Shown here in pieces: positions 1 to 8,706 of a stretch of DNA of 64,000 nt (position 1 is its first letter; each line of letters begins with the position of its first letter). A model generated the notes under the pieces. The model was not told where the DNA came from. It saw nothing but the letters and a program-made list of their open reading frames with translations, and did not search any database. Origin of the DNA: Ectobacillus funiculus (lineage in GTDB: Bacteria > Bacillota > Bacilli > Bacillales > Bacillaceae_G); the NCBI RefSeq assembly GCF_042429435.1, contig NZ_JBHMAF010000108.1. One strand, given 5' to 3'. The position numbers were made by a program, and so were the translations under genes.

Positions 1-2241
1 GATAAATTAAGCAAATGCCTTGTAGATGTTGGGGAAGACGAGCCAGTGCAAATTATTTGCGGCGCGAAAAATGTAGCACAAGGACAAAAGGTAGCAGTCG
101 CAAAGGTTGGTGCGCGTTTACCGGGCGGTCTTAAAATCAAAAAGGCGAAGCTTCGCGGTGAAGCATCACACGGGATGATTTGTTCCCTGCAAGAGCTTGG
201 CATCGAAGGAAAGCTTGTCCCGAAGGAATATTCAGAGGGTATTTTCGTATTTCCTGCGGACGCAGAGGTTGGAGCGGATGCGATTGAGCAACTGAACTTG
301 GATGACCAAGTACTAGAGCTTGGCTTAACGCCAAACCGTGCTGACTGCTTGAACATGCTTGGTGTAGCATATGAGGTAGCAGCGATACTTGGCAAGGAAG
401 TGAAAATGCCAAGTATTGAACTGCAAGAAACAAATGAAAAAGCATCTGACTATATTTCCATTCGTGTAGATGCACCGGAGCAAAACCCGCTATATATTGC
501 AAAAGTGGTGAAAAACGTAAAAATTGGCCCATCTCCTATTTGGATGCAAACACGCCTCATGGCAGCTGGTGTTCGTCCTCTTAACAATGTAGTAGATATT
601 ACGAACTATATTCTGATGGAATACGGTCAGCCGCTTCATGCATTCGATTATGATAAGCTTGGCTCCAAGGAAATCGTTGTTCGTCTTGCAGAGGAAGGCG
701 AGAAGGTGGAAACACTCGATGGCACAGAGCGTACATTGAAAAATGATCATTTGTTAATCACAAACGGATCAAAAGGTGTTGCGATTGCTGGTGTAATGGG
801 CGGTGCAAATTCAGAGGTAGATGAAAACACAGTTAACGTGTTAATTGAATCTGCTTACTTCACAGGCTCTGCAATTCGTAAAGCGTCCAAAGACTTAGGT
901 CTTCGCAGTGAAGCAAGCGCACGCTATGAAAAGGGCATTGACCCGCAGCGTACATTCGAAGCAGCGCAGCGTGCGGCAGCGTTAATGGCACAATACGCAG
1001 GCGGCGAAGTGCTAGAAGGTGCTGTCGAGGTGAATAACCTGAAGCTCGAGCAAAATACGGTTTCTGTCTCTGTTGAGAAAATTAACAGTGTGCTAGGAAC
1101 TGCCATTACAGCTGAAGAGGTAGCGGCGATTTTCACAAACTTAAAATTCCCATTCTCACAAGAGAACGGAACATTCCAAGTAGAAGTGCCAACAAGAAGA
1201 CCTGATATTACAATTGAAGAGGACCTAGTAGAAGAAGTAGGCCGTTTATATGGTTATGACCATATTCCAGCTACGCTTCCAGTGGCGGAAACAACACGCG
1301 GCAAGCTGTCCGAAAAGCAGGCAAAGCGTCGTAAAACACGCCGTTATTTAGAGGGAGCAGGATTATACGAAGCAATTACGTATTCCTTAACAAGCGCGGA
1401 AAAGGCGAAACAATATGCATTAAAGGAAACAGCTCTTGAGCCGATTCGTCTTGCGCTTCCGATGAGCGAAGAGCGCAGTCAGCTTCGTTTAAGTCTGGTG
1501 CCGCATTTGTTAGAGGCAGCTTCTTATAACAATGCACGTAAAATTGAAAACGTGGCACTGTATGAAATCGGCTCTATTTTCTTGCCGGCGGGACAAGACG
1601 AGCAGCCAAAAGAAGAGCAGCATCTTGCCGGTGTCATGACTGGACTTGTGCTGAATCACCCGTGGCAGGGCGAGAAAAAAGCAGTTGATTTTTATGTTGT
1701 GAAAGGTGTGCTCGAAGGCTTATTTGATGTGCTTGGTGTAACAGAAAAGATTTCATATGCTGCGGCTAAACGTGCTGATTTGCACCCAGGACGTACAGCA
1801 AGCATCTTGTTAGATGGCGAGGAAATTGGCTATATCGGTCAAGTGCATCCAGAAATGCAAAAGCAATTAGACGTGAAGGAAACATATGTTTTTGAATTGT
1901 CTCTTGCTGCATTGTTTGGTGCGGATGTTGCCGAGGTGAGCTATGAAAGCATTCCTCGTTTCCCATCTATGACACGTGACATGGCGCTTGTTGTTAAAGC
2001 AGACGTTCTTGCTGGGGATGTACATCGCATGATTGTGGAAGCTGGCGGCGAATTGTTAAAAGAAGTTGCTTTATTTGACCTATATCAAGGTGAAAAAATG
2101 GAAGCAGGCAAAAAATCGTTAGCATTCTCACTTCGTTACTACAATCCAGAGCGTACGCTAACGGATGAAGAAGTAACAGAAGCACATAGCCGTGTGTTGC
2201 AGGCTGTGGAGGAAACATTCGGGGCGGAGCTTCGGAAGTAA
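1..2241 (+). CDS. pheT: Phenylalanine-tRNA ligase beta subunit, 5' end cut by the window
   Basis: Beta chain of the (alpha-beta)2 phenylalanyl-tRNA synthetase, which charges tRNA-Phe in the cytoplasm. The frame is already open at base 1 (reads DKLSKCLVDVGEDEPVQI), so the N-terminal ~60 residues of the usual ~800 lie outside. Visible in order are the EMAP/tRNA-binding-like domain, the B3/B4 editing region, the B5 domain (RRPDITIEEDLVEEVGRLYG), the catalytic-like core and the C-terminal anticodon-binding FDX-ACB domain (SIPRFPSMTRDMALVV onward). The stop is TAA at 2239 and a terminator hairpin follows. In Bacillus pheT is followed directly by rnhC; here about 9 kb of accessory genes lie between them. 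Confidence 0.97.
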   Translation, partial: DKLSKCLVDVGEDEPVQIICGAKNVAQGQKVAVAKVGARLPGGLKIKKAKLRGEASHGMICSLQELGIEGKLVPKEYSEGIFVFPADAEVGADAIEQLNLDDQVLELGLTPNRADCLNMLGVAYEVAAILGKEVKMPSIELQETNEKASDYISIRVDAPEQNPLYIAKVVKNVKIGPSPIWMQTRLMAAGVRPLNNVVDITNYILMEYGQPLHAFDYDKLGSKEIVVRLAEEGEKVETLDGTERTLKNDHLLITNGSKGVAIAGVMGGANSEVDENTVNVLIESAYFTGSAIRKASKDLGLRSEASARYEKGIDPQRTFEAAQRAAALMAQYAGGEVLEGAVEVNNLKLEQNTVSVSVEKINSVLGTAITAEEVAAIFTNLKFPFSQENGTFQVEVPTRRPDITIEEDLVEEVGRLYGYDHIPATLPVAETTRGKLSEKQAKRRKTRRYLEGAGLYEAITYSLTSAEKAKQYALKETALEPIRLALPMSEERSQLRLSLVPHLLEAASYNNARKIENVALYEIGSIFLPAGQDEQPKEEQHLAGVMTGLVLNHPWQGEKKAVDFYVVKGVLEGLFDVLGVTEKISYAAAKRADLHPGRTASILLDGEEIGYIGQVHPEMQKQLDVKETYVFELSLAALFGADVAEVSYESIPRFPSMTRDMALVVKADVLAGDVHRMIVEAGGELLKEVALFDLYQGEKMEAGKKSLAFSLRYYNPERTLTDEEVTEAHSRVLQAVEETFGAELRK

Positions 2242-2258
2242 TACGTAATAAATGAGCA

Positions 2259-2290
2259 GGGACAATGCAGAGGCATTGTCCTTGTGTTTT
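2259..2290 (+). terminator. Terminator after pheT
   Basis: Nine-bp stem GGACAATGC / GCATTGTCC with a 4-nt loop, followed by CTTGTGTTTT. It closes the pheT transcript. Confidence 0.85.
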
Positions 2291-2292
2291 AT

Positions 2293-2426
2293 ACTTTAAG
2301 AAAATATAAATTTCCAGTTAGAAGTGAATTCGACGTAGCGAGCAATTTTAGGAAGAAAGTATAAGTGCAACTCCGCCTCTGTCTTCGCCCAAGGACAGGG
2401 CTCGCCAGTCGGCGAGTTTTCTTTAT
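2293..2426 (+). repeat. Dispersed intergenic repeat, copy 1 (reference description)
   Basis: First of about sixteen copies in this window. The conserved layout is a start like CACTGTAAGAAAGTATAAATT, then a hairpin with arms AAATTTCT / AGAAATTT around a GACGTAGC segment. After that come ATACAGTATAAGTGCAACTA, then CGCCTCTGTCTTCGCCCA with a small GCCC/GGGC hairpin, then a strong CTCGCC-AATC-GGCGAG hairpin, ending in TTTTCTTTA. It lies between convergent pheT and the SDR gene. In some reading frames it gives a recurring peptide beginning MASPALGR; I do not regard that as coding. Confidence 0.9.
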
Positions 2427-2437
2427 AAGAAAATGCA

Positions 2438-3136
2438 TTAATCTCTTGCTAGTTGAAAATCTTCTAATTGAATGACGCGCCTTTCACCAGTAGAATGGAC
2501 CTCCGCTAATGCAACAACGTACGGTGCAACATTGGCAGGATCATCACCTATATTAGCTAAATTCGTTTTCATGACACCTGGGTTAAAGACATGTACATGA
2601 ATCCCATTTTTATGCTCTTCATCCTGAACAGAATACGTTAATGCTTCAATTGCCGCTTTACTCGCAGCATATGCGCCAAAGCCCGCTGCACCTTCGCGGA
2701 CCAACCCGGACGTAATATTAATAATATGACCGGATTTTTGATTTCGCATAATCGGAATGCATTCCCGCATCATTAAAAACACACTCGTAGCATTATTATG
2801 GATTTGATACTCCCATGAATCTAGCGGACTATCAATAAGAGGATATTGCTGGAAAACGGCTGCGTTATTAATTAACACATTAATTTTTTGAAACTTAGCC
2901 AATGCAGCCTGCACAAGCATTTTTACATCAGACTCAGATGATACATCTGCGCGGATTGGCAGCACTGCAACATTATACTGACTTGTAATTAAGCTCTCCA
3001 CCTGTTCGAGCTTAGCATAATTACGACCGCAAATCACAAGATTCGCCCCAGCTTTTGCGAAGGCGAGTGCTGTTTCCTTCCCTAAACCGCTTCCCGCTCC
3101 AGAAATGATGACGACCTTTCCCTTTACATGTTCCAT
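2438..3136 (-). CDS. Short-chain dehydrogenase/reductase (SDR) of unknown substrate
   Basis: A 232-residue classical SDR, an NAD(P)-dependent oxidoreductase. The Rossmann glycine motif SGAGSGLGKE is near residue 12, NNAA follows mid-domain, and the catalytic Ser (ITSGL) and YAASK (Tyr/Lys) are present. The frame stays open upstream through a neighbouring repeat, but I start at the ATG at 3136 because AAAGGAG lies seven bases before it and homologues begin MEHVKGKVVIISG-like. It stands alone, convergent with pheT and bracketed by repeat copies 1 and 2. Substrate cannot be inferred. Confidence 0.9.
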   Translation of the reverse strand: MEHVKGKVVIISGAGSGLGKETALAFAKAGANLVICGRNYAKLEQVESLITSQYNVAVLPIRADVSSESDVKMLVQAALAKFQKINVLINNAAVFQQYPLIDSPLDSWEYQIHNNATSVFLMMRECIPIMRNQKSGHIINITSGLVREGAAGFGAYAASKAAIEALTYSVQDEEHKNGIHVHVFNPGVMKTNLANIGDDPANVAPYVVALAEVHSTGERRVIQLEDFQLARD

Positions 3137-3282
3137 ACATCGTCTCCTTTCATAAAAAAAAGCATACATGACCTTCCTATGATGATTACTGCTATTATAT
3201 ACCATCTGAAAAGCGATTGTATTCAAAATATTATGATTACTTAGGAGGAAGGATGTCATACAATACATGCTTTGTTCCAATG

Positions 3283-3411
3283 TGAAAAAGGATAAATTTC
3301 TAGCTGGAAGACAGTTCGACGTAGCGAGAAATTTTAGGGATACAGCATAAGTAGGGCTACGCCTCTGCCCTCTCCCAAGGGCAGGGCTCGCCAATCGGCG
3401 AGTTTTCTTTA
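3283..3411 (+). repeat. Dispersed intergenic repeat, copy 2
   Basis: Near full length, with a slightly diverged 5' end (GAAAAAGGATAAATTTCTAG). The ORF-like extension of the SDR gene on the opposite strand runs through it. Confidence 0.85.
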
Positions 3412-3684
3412 CACTTTAAGAAAGGATAAATTTCTAGCTATATAAGTTGAATTTAATTCTTACACCTTCTTAATTCAGTTACTAAATCATCATTCAAATT
3501 GCCTTTACAGGGCAACGTATTCTGTACGACTTTTGGCTACAATGGGGTTATGGGAAAATATTTAGTTCAACTTATATAGAAGACAATTCGACGTAGGGAG
3601 AAATTTTAGGGAGAAAGTATAAGTGCAACTACGCCTCTGTCTTCGCCCAAGAGCAGGGCTCGCCAATCGGCGAGTTTTCTTTAC
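3412..3684 (+). repeat. Dispersed intergenic repeat, copy 3, split by an insertion
   Basis: The left part (ACTTTAAGAAAGGATAAATT, ending TAGC) and the right part (GAAGACAATTCGACGTAG to the GGCGAG hairpin) are separated by about 138 bp of unrelated, inverted-repeat-bounded DNA. It is directly adjacent to copy 2. Confidence 0.85.
3439..3578. mobile_element. 136-bp MITE with TA target duplication, nested in repeat copy 3
   Basis: The insertion is bounded by terminal inverted repeats TATAAGTTGAA (3441) and TTCAACTTATA (ending 3576), flanked on each side by TA (3439-3440 and 3577-3578). Removing the element and one TA restores TTTCTAGCTAGAAGACAATTCG, which matches other repeat copies. TA duplication plus short TIRs fits a non-autonomous element mobilised by an IS630/Tc1-mariner transposase. 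It has no coding capacity. Confidence 0.75.
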
Positions 3685-3710
3685 AAGATAAGAAAGTATA
3701 ACTGTTCAGG

Positions 3711-3925
3711 GTGATGTCTAGCTCCCAAGGCCCGAAATGGCAGCGTAGGGCTGAACCTCCGCAAAAGGCAAAAAGCGCCTTTTACTCCGACCCACCCCTA
3801 CGCTGCCATAAAAGGCGGGCCTTGTCCACTTTTCTTTATTGCAGTCTGATTTCGGAAACCTACAAAAAAATTGCGGTTTTCCGAAGAGAGGTTTGCGGAA
3901 ACCCGCAAGCGTAGTTCTGTTAATA
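3711..3925. repeat. Long imperfect palindrome, second repeat type
   Basis: Begins GTCTAGCTCCCAAGGCCCG. Arms CAAGGCCCG...GGCAGCGTAGGG (about 3728-3755) and CCCTACGCTGCC...CGGGCCTTG (about 3797-3831) are inverted copies. A short GGTTTTCCG / CGGAAACC segment follows. The opening GTCTAGCTCC is shared with the segment at 27147. Overlapping open frames on both strands here are products of the palindrome, not genes. Confidence 0.65.
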
Positions 3926-4037
3926 TAAAGGTAATCCAAGTGAAAGTTCTTCCGCTGCTCATGATTTCCTTGGAGAGCTTTTAATTCCTGCCCAAGTATG
4001 CAATGAACAAACTAAACGAAGTGAGGTGAATCTGTGA

Positions 4038-4535
4038 ATGAGCAAGGCTCCGGTGGATCTTCAAATGCTACAATTCGAAAGTTCCAGCATTCCGGAGACA
4101 TGGAAGGTGATTCAAAGCTTACAAAAGGAACAAGCTATTCAATTTATCGTAGATGCCTTGCAAGACGAGCATGATGCTATAAAAATGCTGGCGGTAAGGA
4201 TGATGGAGCAGCTAGGTGAGGGATTTTCAGATGCCATACCTGTAATTACTCCATTACTGCTTCATACAAAGGAGCAAACAAGAATGGCAAGTGCTTTAGC
4301 ATTAGTAAGGATTGGAGGGAAGAGTGTACCATACCTAATGAAAGAGCTGGCTTCAGAAAATAAAAGCGGTCGTTTTTGGGCAGCTTGGTCCATTTCATTG
4401 ATTAATCCTTCTTGCCTGACCTACGATGCGCTGGAGTTGCTTGAGAGCGTAGGTGCTCATTCAAACAGTACAATAGAAATAATGGCAGCTCAAGAAGCAC
4501 TAGGAAAAATAACTGCTTTAGTGATAAATTTATAA
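4038..4535 (+). CDS. Small HEAT-repeat-like protein upstream of comQ
   Basis: A 165-residue protein with no signal peptide or membrane segment. Three or so helical-repeat units are visible from about residue 35: ALQDEHDAIKMLAVRMMEQLGE, then AIPVITPLLL...RMASALALVRIGG, then VPYLMKELASE...AAWSISLI, the A-x-x-x-A-L-x-x-I-G pattern of HEAT/PBS-lyase-type repeats. These are usually protein-protein interaction scaffolds. The start is ATG with GAGGTGA eight bases upstream. It sits 86 bp before comQ on the same strand with no terminator between, so it may be co-transcribed. A role in signalling is only a guess. Confidence 0.7.
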   Translation: MSKAPVDLQMLQFESSSIPETWKVIQSLQKEQAIQFIVDALQDEHDAIKMLAVRMMEQLGEGFSDAIPVITPLLLHTKEQTRMASALALVRIGGKSVPYLMKELASENKSGRFWAAWSISLINPSCLTYDALELLESVGAHSNSTIEIMAAQEALGKITALVINL

Positions 4536-4621
4536 AAAATTTATCAAAAATTTATAAAAAACCCTTATAAATGGTAATTTTGTTTTGGATAATGTTTTAG
4601 AAAGGGGGAATGTAGAAAAAC

Positions 4622-5509
4622 ATGATTGCTACAGAGCATCTTATTCAAGAAAAGCAGCTCCAGCAGCTGTATGCAGATTGTTTTGCTTATAAGAAGAAGC
4701 AAGGCTCGCCATTTCGGTTAATAACCTTGCAGCATTACAAGGTCTTTGGAGGAACATCTCCCGATATCCAGCAAATTGCTGATGCGGTAGAACAGCTTAT
4801 TTTATCGCTTGATATTATAGATGATTGGCAGGATGAAGATCTTGCCGAAGCAGCTCCTTGGATGAAAATCGAGAAGGCACAAGCCTTGAATATCGCTTTA
4901 TTATTCTTGAATTCCTCTATGAATCACATTATAGCCTCATCCTTCCAAAATCAGAATGCAGCTGCACGCTGCATGCATCAATGCCTTAACATCTCTATAG
5001 AAGGACAATACTTAGATATCGAAAATGCAATTAGCAATGAAGAACAATATATCATCATGTGCCGTAAGAAGTCCGGTTCCCTGCTTACGTTAGCCAGCTT
5101 GCTCGGCAGCTTGCTTGCAACGGATAATGTGCCCGCTTGCATTGCTTCATATGCGAGCGATATGGGAGTAGCGGCACAAATCGCCAATGATATGAGAGAT
5201 GCCGTCAATATAACAGGGAAAAGTGATTGGAGAAAGAAAAAACGAACATTGCCTATTTTATATTTACTGCATCCAAAGGTAGAAAAAGGCCAGCTTGTTC
5301 GTGATTATTTTGCAGGGACTATTTCCTTTGAGGAATTGGCAGAGAGGGAAGAGGAACTTGTACATATTGTGAAATCTTCGGGAGCACTTGTATATGCCAA
5401 CGCTGTAAGAGAGCTCCATCAGAATCAAGCTATCGCTGCAATTGATAGTTTGCAGGTTAATAGGAAAAGCAAACAGGCTTTAAAAGAGATCTTTTTGCAA
5501 AAATTATAA
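4622..5509 (+). CDS. comQ: ComX-modifying polyprenyl transferase ComQ
   Basis: Isoprenyl-diphosphate-synthase-fold protein that prenylates the tryptophan of pre-ComX and is needed for release of the pheromone. It is 295 residues, close to the ~299 of B. subtilis ComQ. Both Asp-rich metal/diphosphate sites are visible: IDDWQDEDL near residue 64 and QIANDMRDAVN near residue 188. The identification rests on these plus the position directly before comX, comP and comA. The ribosome binding site (GGGGG at 4604) is 13 bases from ATG, slightly long. Confidence 0.92.
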   Translation: MIATEHLIQEKQLQQLYADCFAYKKKQGSPFRLITLQHYKVFGGTSPDIQQIADAVEQLILSLDIIDDWQDEDLAEAAPWMKIEKAQALNIALLFLNSSMNHIIASSFQNQNAAARCMHQCLNISIEGQYLDIENAISNEEQYIIMCRKKSGSLLTLASLLGSLLATDNVPACIASYASDMGVAAQIANDMRDAVNITGKSDWRKKKRTLPILYLLHPKVEKGQLVRDYFAGTISFEELAEREEELVHIVKSSGALVYANAVRELHQNQAIAAIDSLQVNRKSKQALKEIFLQKL

Positions 5510-5527
5510 ATGGGGAGTGTGCAAATT

Positions 5528-5683
5528 ATGCAAGAAATGGTTTTATATTTAACGGAAAATCTAGAAGCTTTGGAAAGTGTGAAAAATGGTCAGTCTAGCT
5601 TGCTAGGTGTATCGGTAGAAGAACAAAGAGCTATTTTGAAATCCTTTGAAGGAAACCAAGAGAAATTATATTATTGGGCTTAA
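5528..5683 (+). CDS. comX: ComX pheromone precursor (51 aa)
   Basis: Short gene between comQ and comP, encoding 51 residues. It starts MQEMVLYLTENLEALESVKN and ends NQEKLYYWA. B. subtilis ComX is 55 residues, with the modified Trp a few residues from the C-terminus; here the only Trp is the penultimate residue. Known family behaviour is that the C-terminal 5-10 residues, geranylated or farnesylated on Trp by ComQ, form the secreted signal. A conserved N-terminal region (VxYLxxNxxxLxxV) and the acidic middle (LGVSVEEQRAILKSF) match the family. GGGGAGTG at 5512 is its ribosome binding site. Confidence 0.88.
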   Translation: MQEMVLYLTENLEALESVKNGQSSLLGVSVEEQRAILKSFEGNQEKLYYWA

Positions 5684-5699
5684 TCCTTTTTTAGAATCT

Positions 5700-7997
5700 A
5701 TGAAGAAGCCAACGTTGTACATGATTTTCATCGCTTTGATTGCATGTATTGCCACTTATTTTACGTATGTTATTAGCACCTATCCTTTAATGGGAATGAA
5801 GGCGCAGCAAATAAGAGAACACCATTATACCGTGACAGATGTGTATCCGAACGGCTGGGCTTATATACATGGCATTCGAGCAGGGGATCATATTGTGATT
5901 TCGGACGATCATGTAGATACGATACGCACACATGGCAGGGTAGAGAAAATACGTGCTTTACTTATAGAAAGAAAGGGAATATACAGCTCATTTTTTATTA
6001 ATTATGAACGAGCTCCTATTTCATACTTGTTTTATACCTTTTTTCCGCTTGTATTGTTCGTGCTCACTTTAGCTATTGTTTTGTATGTCTATCGAAGATT
6101 TAAAGAGACAGAAAGTGTTCTCCTTCTTTCTGTCTTTCTTTTAATTGTAAGCATGTGTTATGTTAGCGGCGAGGTTTCCGCTCGGTTTGATCGAATCGGT
6201 GTGTATGTAATGGGTCTATCTCTAATAATGTGCCCTGTTGTAGTGAGTCATTTTATGTATCAGATATACCGTGAGCATTCTATTACGCTATTTTCTAGAA
6301 TAGTTCTCTATACCTTATATATATGTGCTGTGTTACTTTCAACCATTAGCTATATCCTTGTTTGTTCCTTTCATATTTCAGAGGGAATATACCTATTCCT
6401 ATTTTTACTTATGAGTGCAGCCGTGGCCGCTCTTATTTACAAGAATTGCCGAGGCTATAAACATGTGCTCAATCATGCTAAGTTAAAGCTAGTTTTTTAT
6501 ACAATCCTTTTTGCGTTTCTTCCATTTTGTTTATTCTATGCACTTCCCAAGGTTTTGACAGGAATTGTAATTGTTTCTGCTGAATATACAGCCTGCTTTT
6601 TAGCGTTTTTGCCGTTTGCAGCCTTATATATTGTCATGAACAAGGAACTGCATGATATAGATTATATGCTAAAAAGAATGTTCTATTATGCGCTTCTCTC
6701 ATGTTTTCCCGCTTTGGCACTTATATTAGGGTTTTATGTTCTGCATCCAGCCTCTTTTGAATGGCTGTCTTACTTGAGAATCTATCTTTTATGCTGGGCG
6801 ATTATGGCGTCTCTTTTATTTATAAAGGAGGAGGCTGATGTAGGGATTGAAAGCAGGCTAGTGTTTAATAAAGCAAGATATGAAGCTAGCTTATTACGAT
6901 TTTCTAAAGCCGGGATGAGCAGTATAAGCGCGAATAGCATAATAGATAACTTAATAAACGAGATGAAAAAGGTATTGTTTGTGAAGCGGGTTTTCAAGCT
7001 AGAATTTTTAAAGACTGGGCAACGTTTTTGTCTATCAGAGGACGATTGTGAAATTGATTTAGCTTCTTTGCGGGAAACCCTGATTCGTGAAGAAATGGTC
7101 ATAGGGACGGTGATGCGTGGAAAAAGCGGGTATTTTCTATTGGTAGGTGAAACTCCAGAGATATATACTTGTATGTTCATCAGCTATAAAAAAGATCGGG
7201 TTCGTTTTAATCACGATGACCTTGTCTGGCTACATACTATTGCACTGCATACGAATGTTTTATTACAAAGCTTTGTTCATGTGCAGGAGATATTACGGGA
7301 GTTTGAACGTACACGTGATGAACAGGGGGCTTCCTCCCTGCTGTTGTCAAAGCTGCTATTTATGGTTTCTGAACAAGAGAAGGAAAGTCTGTCACGAGAT
7401 ATTCATGATACGCTGCTGCAGGAGCTGATCCTCATCTATCAGGAGCTTGGGCAAGGAATGGCTATAGATGCTGCAAGAGACCAGCTAATTCAACAAATTC
7501 AGTATATTCGTGAGGAATGCTATCGGCTACGGCCGCCATTTTTGCTGCAAATGGGGATTGTTGATGGACTGCAGACATTAATAGAAAATCATAGGATGAA
7601 AGAGCAAGTTTTGATTGAGTTTGCTTCCAATCTAGATGCAGCCGAACGACTTGGTGAATGGTATACCGTACATTTATATCGAATTATGCAGGAATTGCTT
7701 CACAATGCAAGAAAGCATGCTGAGGCAAACTGCATCTTTATTTCCTTGTACAAGAAGGAAAACAGATTATTGCTTGTTTATGAGGATGATGGCGTGGGCA
7801 TGGAGATGAGTTGTCTTGGAAATACAAAGCAGCATTTTGGTTTGGTGGGAATAAAGGAGCGAACCCAAACAATGAACGGGGAGCTTTCTATTTCATCTGC
7901 GCCAAATGAGGGAATGCTCATTCGAATAGAACTTCCGTTGCCAAAAAAAGAGAACACGGAGGAAAACAATTATGGCAATCCGAGTTTTGATTGTTGA
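5700..7997 (+). CDS. comP: Two-component sensor histidine kinase ComP
   Basis: Membrane receptor kinase for the ComX pheromone. It has 765 residues from the ATG at 5700, which is 16 bases after comX. An in-frame TTG at 5646 would overlap comX and give 783; neither start has a clear ribosome binding site. In order it shows TM1 (residues ~5-25), an extracellular PDZ-like segment (VTDVYPNGWAYIHGIRAGD), about seven further TM helices to ~residue 380, a linker, HisKA_3 dimerisation with phospho-His in SRDIHDTLLQE (His569), then HATPase_c with NARKHA and DDGVGME. Its last 26 bases overlap comA. Confidence 0.93.
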   Translation: MKKPTLYMIFIALIACIATYFTYVISTYPLMGMKAQQIREHHYTVTDVYPNGWAYIHGIRAGDHIVISDDHVDTIRTHGRVEKIRALLIERKGIYSSFFINYERAPISYLFYTFFPLVLFVLTLAIVLYVYRRFKETESVLLLSVFLLIVSMCYVSGEVSARFDRIGVYVMGLSLIMCPVVVSHFMYQIYREHSITLFSRIVLYTLYICAVLLSTISYILVCSFHISEGIYLFLFLLMSAAVAALIYKNCRGYKHVLNHAKLKLVFYTILFAFLPFCLFYALPKVLTGIVIVSAEYTACFLAFLPFAALYIVMNKELHDIDYMLKRMFYYALLSCFPALALILGFYVLHPASFEWLSYLRIYLLCWAIMASLLFIKEEADVGIESRLVFNKARYEASLLRFSKAGMSSISANSIIDNLINEMKKVLFVKRVFKLEFLKTGQRFCLSEDDCEIDLASLRETLIREEMVIGTVMRGKSGYFLLVGETPEIYTCMFISYKKDRVRFNHDDLVWLHTIALHTNVLLQSFVHVQEILREFERTRDEQGASSLLLSKLLFMVSEQEKESLSRDIHDTLLQELILIYQELGQGMAIDAARDQLIQQIQYIREECYRLRPPFLLQMGIVDGLQTLIENHRMKEQVLIEFASNLDAAERLGEWYTVHLYRIMQELLHNARKHAEANCIFISLYKKENRLLLVYEDDGVGMEMSCLGNTKQHFGLVGIKERTQTMNGELSISSAPNEGMLIRIELPLPKKENTEENNYGNPSFDC

Positions 7998-8628
7998 TGA
8001 CCACGTTGCGGTAAGCCAGGGGATGAAAGCGGTGCTAGAGCATAAAGCGGACATGATAGTAACGGTGCTTTCTTCTGCCTTAGAGACGATGAAGCTGGTG
8101 AAAGAAGCAGATTTCGATGTAATTTTACTTGATTTACATATGCCGGAACTGAATGGAATGGAGCTTGCGCAAAGCATTTTGCATGAAAAGCCGGAGAGCA
8201 AAATTGTCGTTTGGACAGGCTTTGATTTGGCAGCTCATATGAATCTTTTAATCGAAGCGGGAGTATATGGTTTTATCAGCAAGGCGTCTTCCACTGAAGA
8301 TATTATGATGAGTATTACAGCGGCTGCAAGAGGATTGTCGATACTTCCGGTCAGCATATTGCGGCAGCTAACAAAAAAAGTAGAAGGCTCTCATATGAAG
8401 GAAGCAGGAGAGAAGGAATCGATTCAGCTAACTGAGAAGGAACAGAATCTTTTAAAGCTGATTGCAGAAGGATTGACAAACCGCGAAATTTCCGAAGCAT
8501 TATACATGAGCCAACGGGCAGTAGAATATGCGTTAACAAAGCTGTTTGGACAGCTCGGGGCCCGTTCTAGAACGGAAGCGTTGATGAAGGCAAAGCAGTA
8601 TGGGTTAGTTTCCTTCCAAACATTGTAA
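7972..8628 (+). CDS. comA: Response regulator ComA
   Basis: A 218-residue NarL/FixJ-family regulator. The receiver domain has the acidic pair in LIVDDH, phospho-acceptor Asp54 (ILLDLHMPELNG) and the conserved Lys (FISKAS). The C-terminal LuxR-type helix-turn-helix covers about residues 150-212 (LTEKEQNLLKLIAEGLTNREI). In B. subtilis phosphorylated ComA activates competence and surfactin-type genes at high cell density. GGAGG at 7958 lies inside the end of comP, so translation is probably coupled. The targets in this organism are not visible. Confidence 0.93.
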   Translation: MAIRVLIVDDHVAVSQGMKAVLEHKADMIVTVLSSALETMKLVKEADFDVILLDLHMPELNGMELAQSILHEKPESKIVVWTGFDLAAHMNLLIEAGVYGFISKASSTEDIMMSITAAARGLSILPVSILRQLTKKVEGSHMKEAGEKESIQLTEKEQNLLKLIAEGLTNREISEALYMSQRAVEYALTKLFGQLGARSRTEALMKAKQYGLVSFQTL

Positions 8629-8662
8629 CGAGGAATCAACTATTTTGATAAACAGATCTCCC

Positions 8663-8706
8663 TCTCCTTGTGTACAGAAATTGATGAGTTTTTGTACACA
8701 AGGAGA
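8663..8706. promoter_or_regulatory. Perfect 14-bp inverted repeat downstream of comA
   Basis: Arms TCTCCTTGTGTACA (8663) and TGTACACAAGGAGA (8693) are perfect and separated by 16 bases. There is no T-run on either side, so it is a poor factor-independent terminator. It lies between convergent comA and the rpiR-type gene. It could be an mRNA-stabilising hairpin, a protein-binding dyad or a weak bidirectional terminator. Confidence 0.5.

Noticed and set aside
3711..3939. Overlapping 67- and 73-codon frames on opposite strands
   Set aside because: They lie inside an imperfect palindrome; the frames mirror each other and lack ribosome binding sites.
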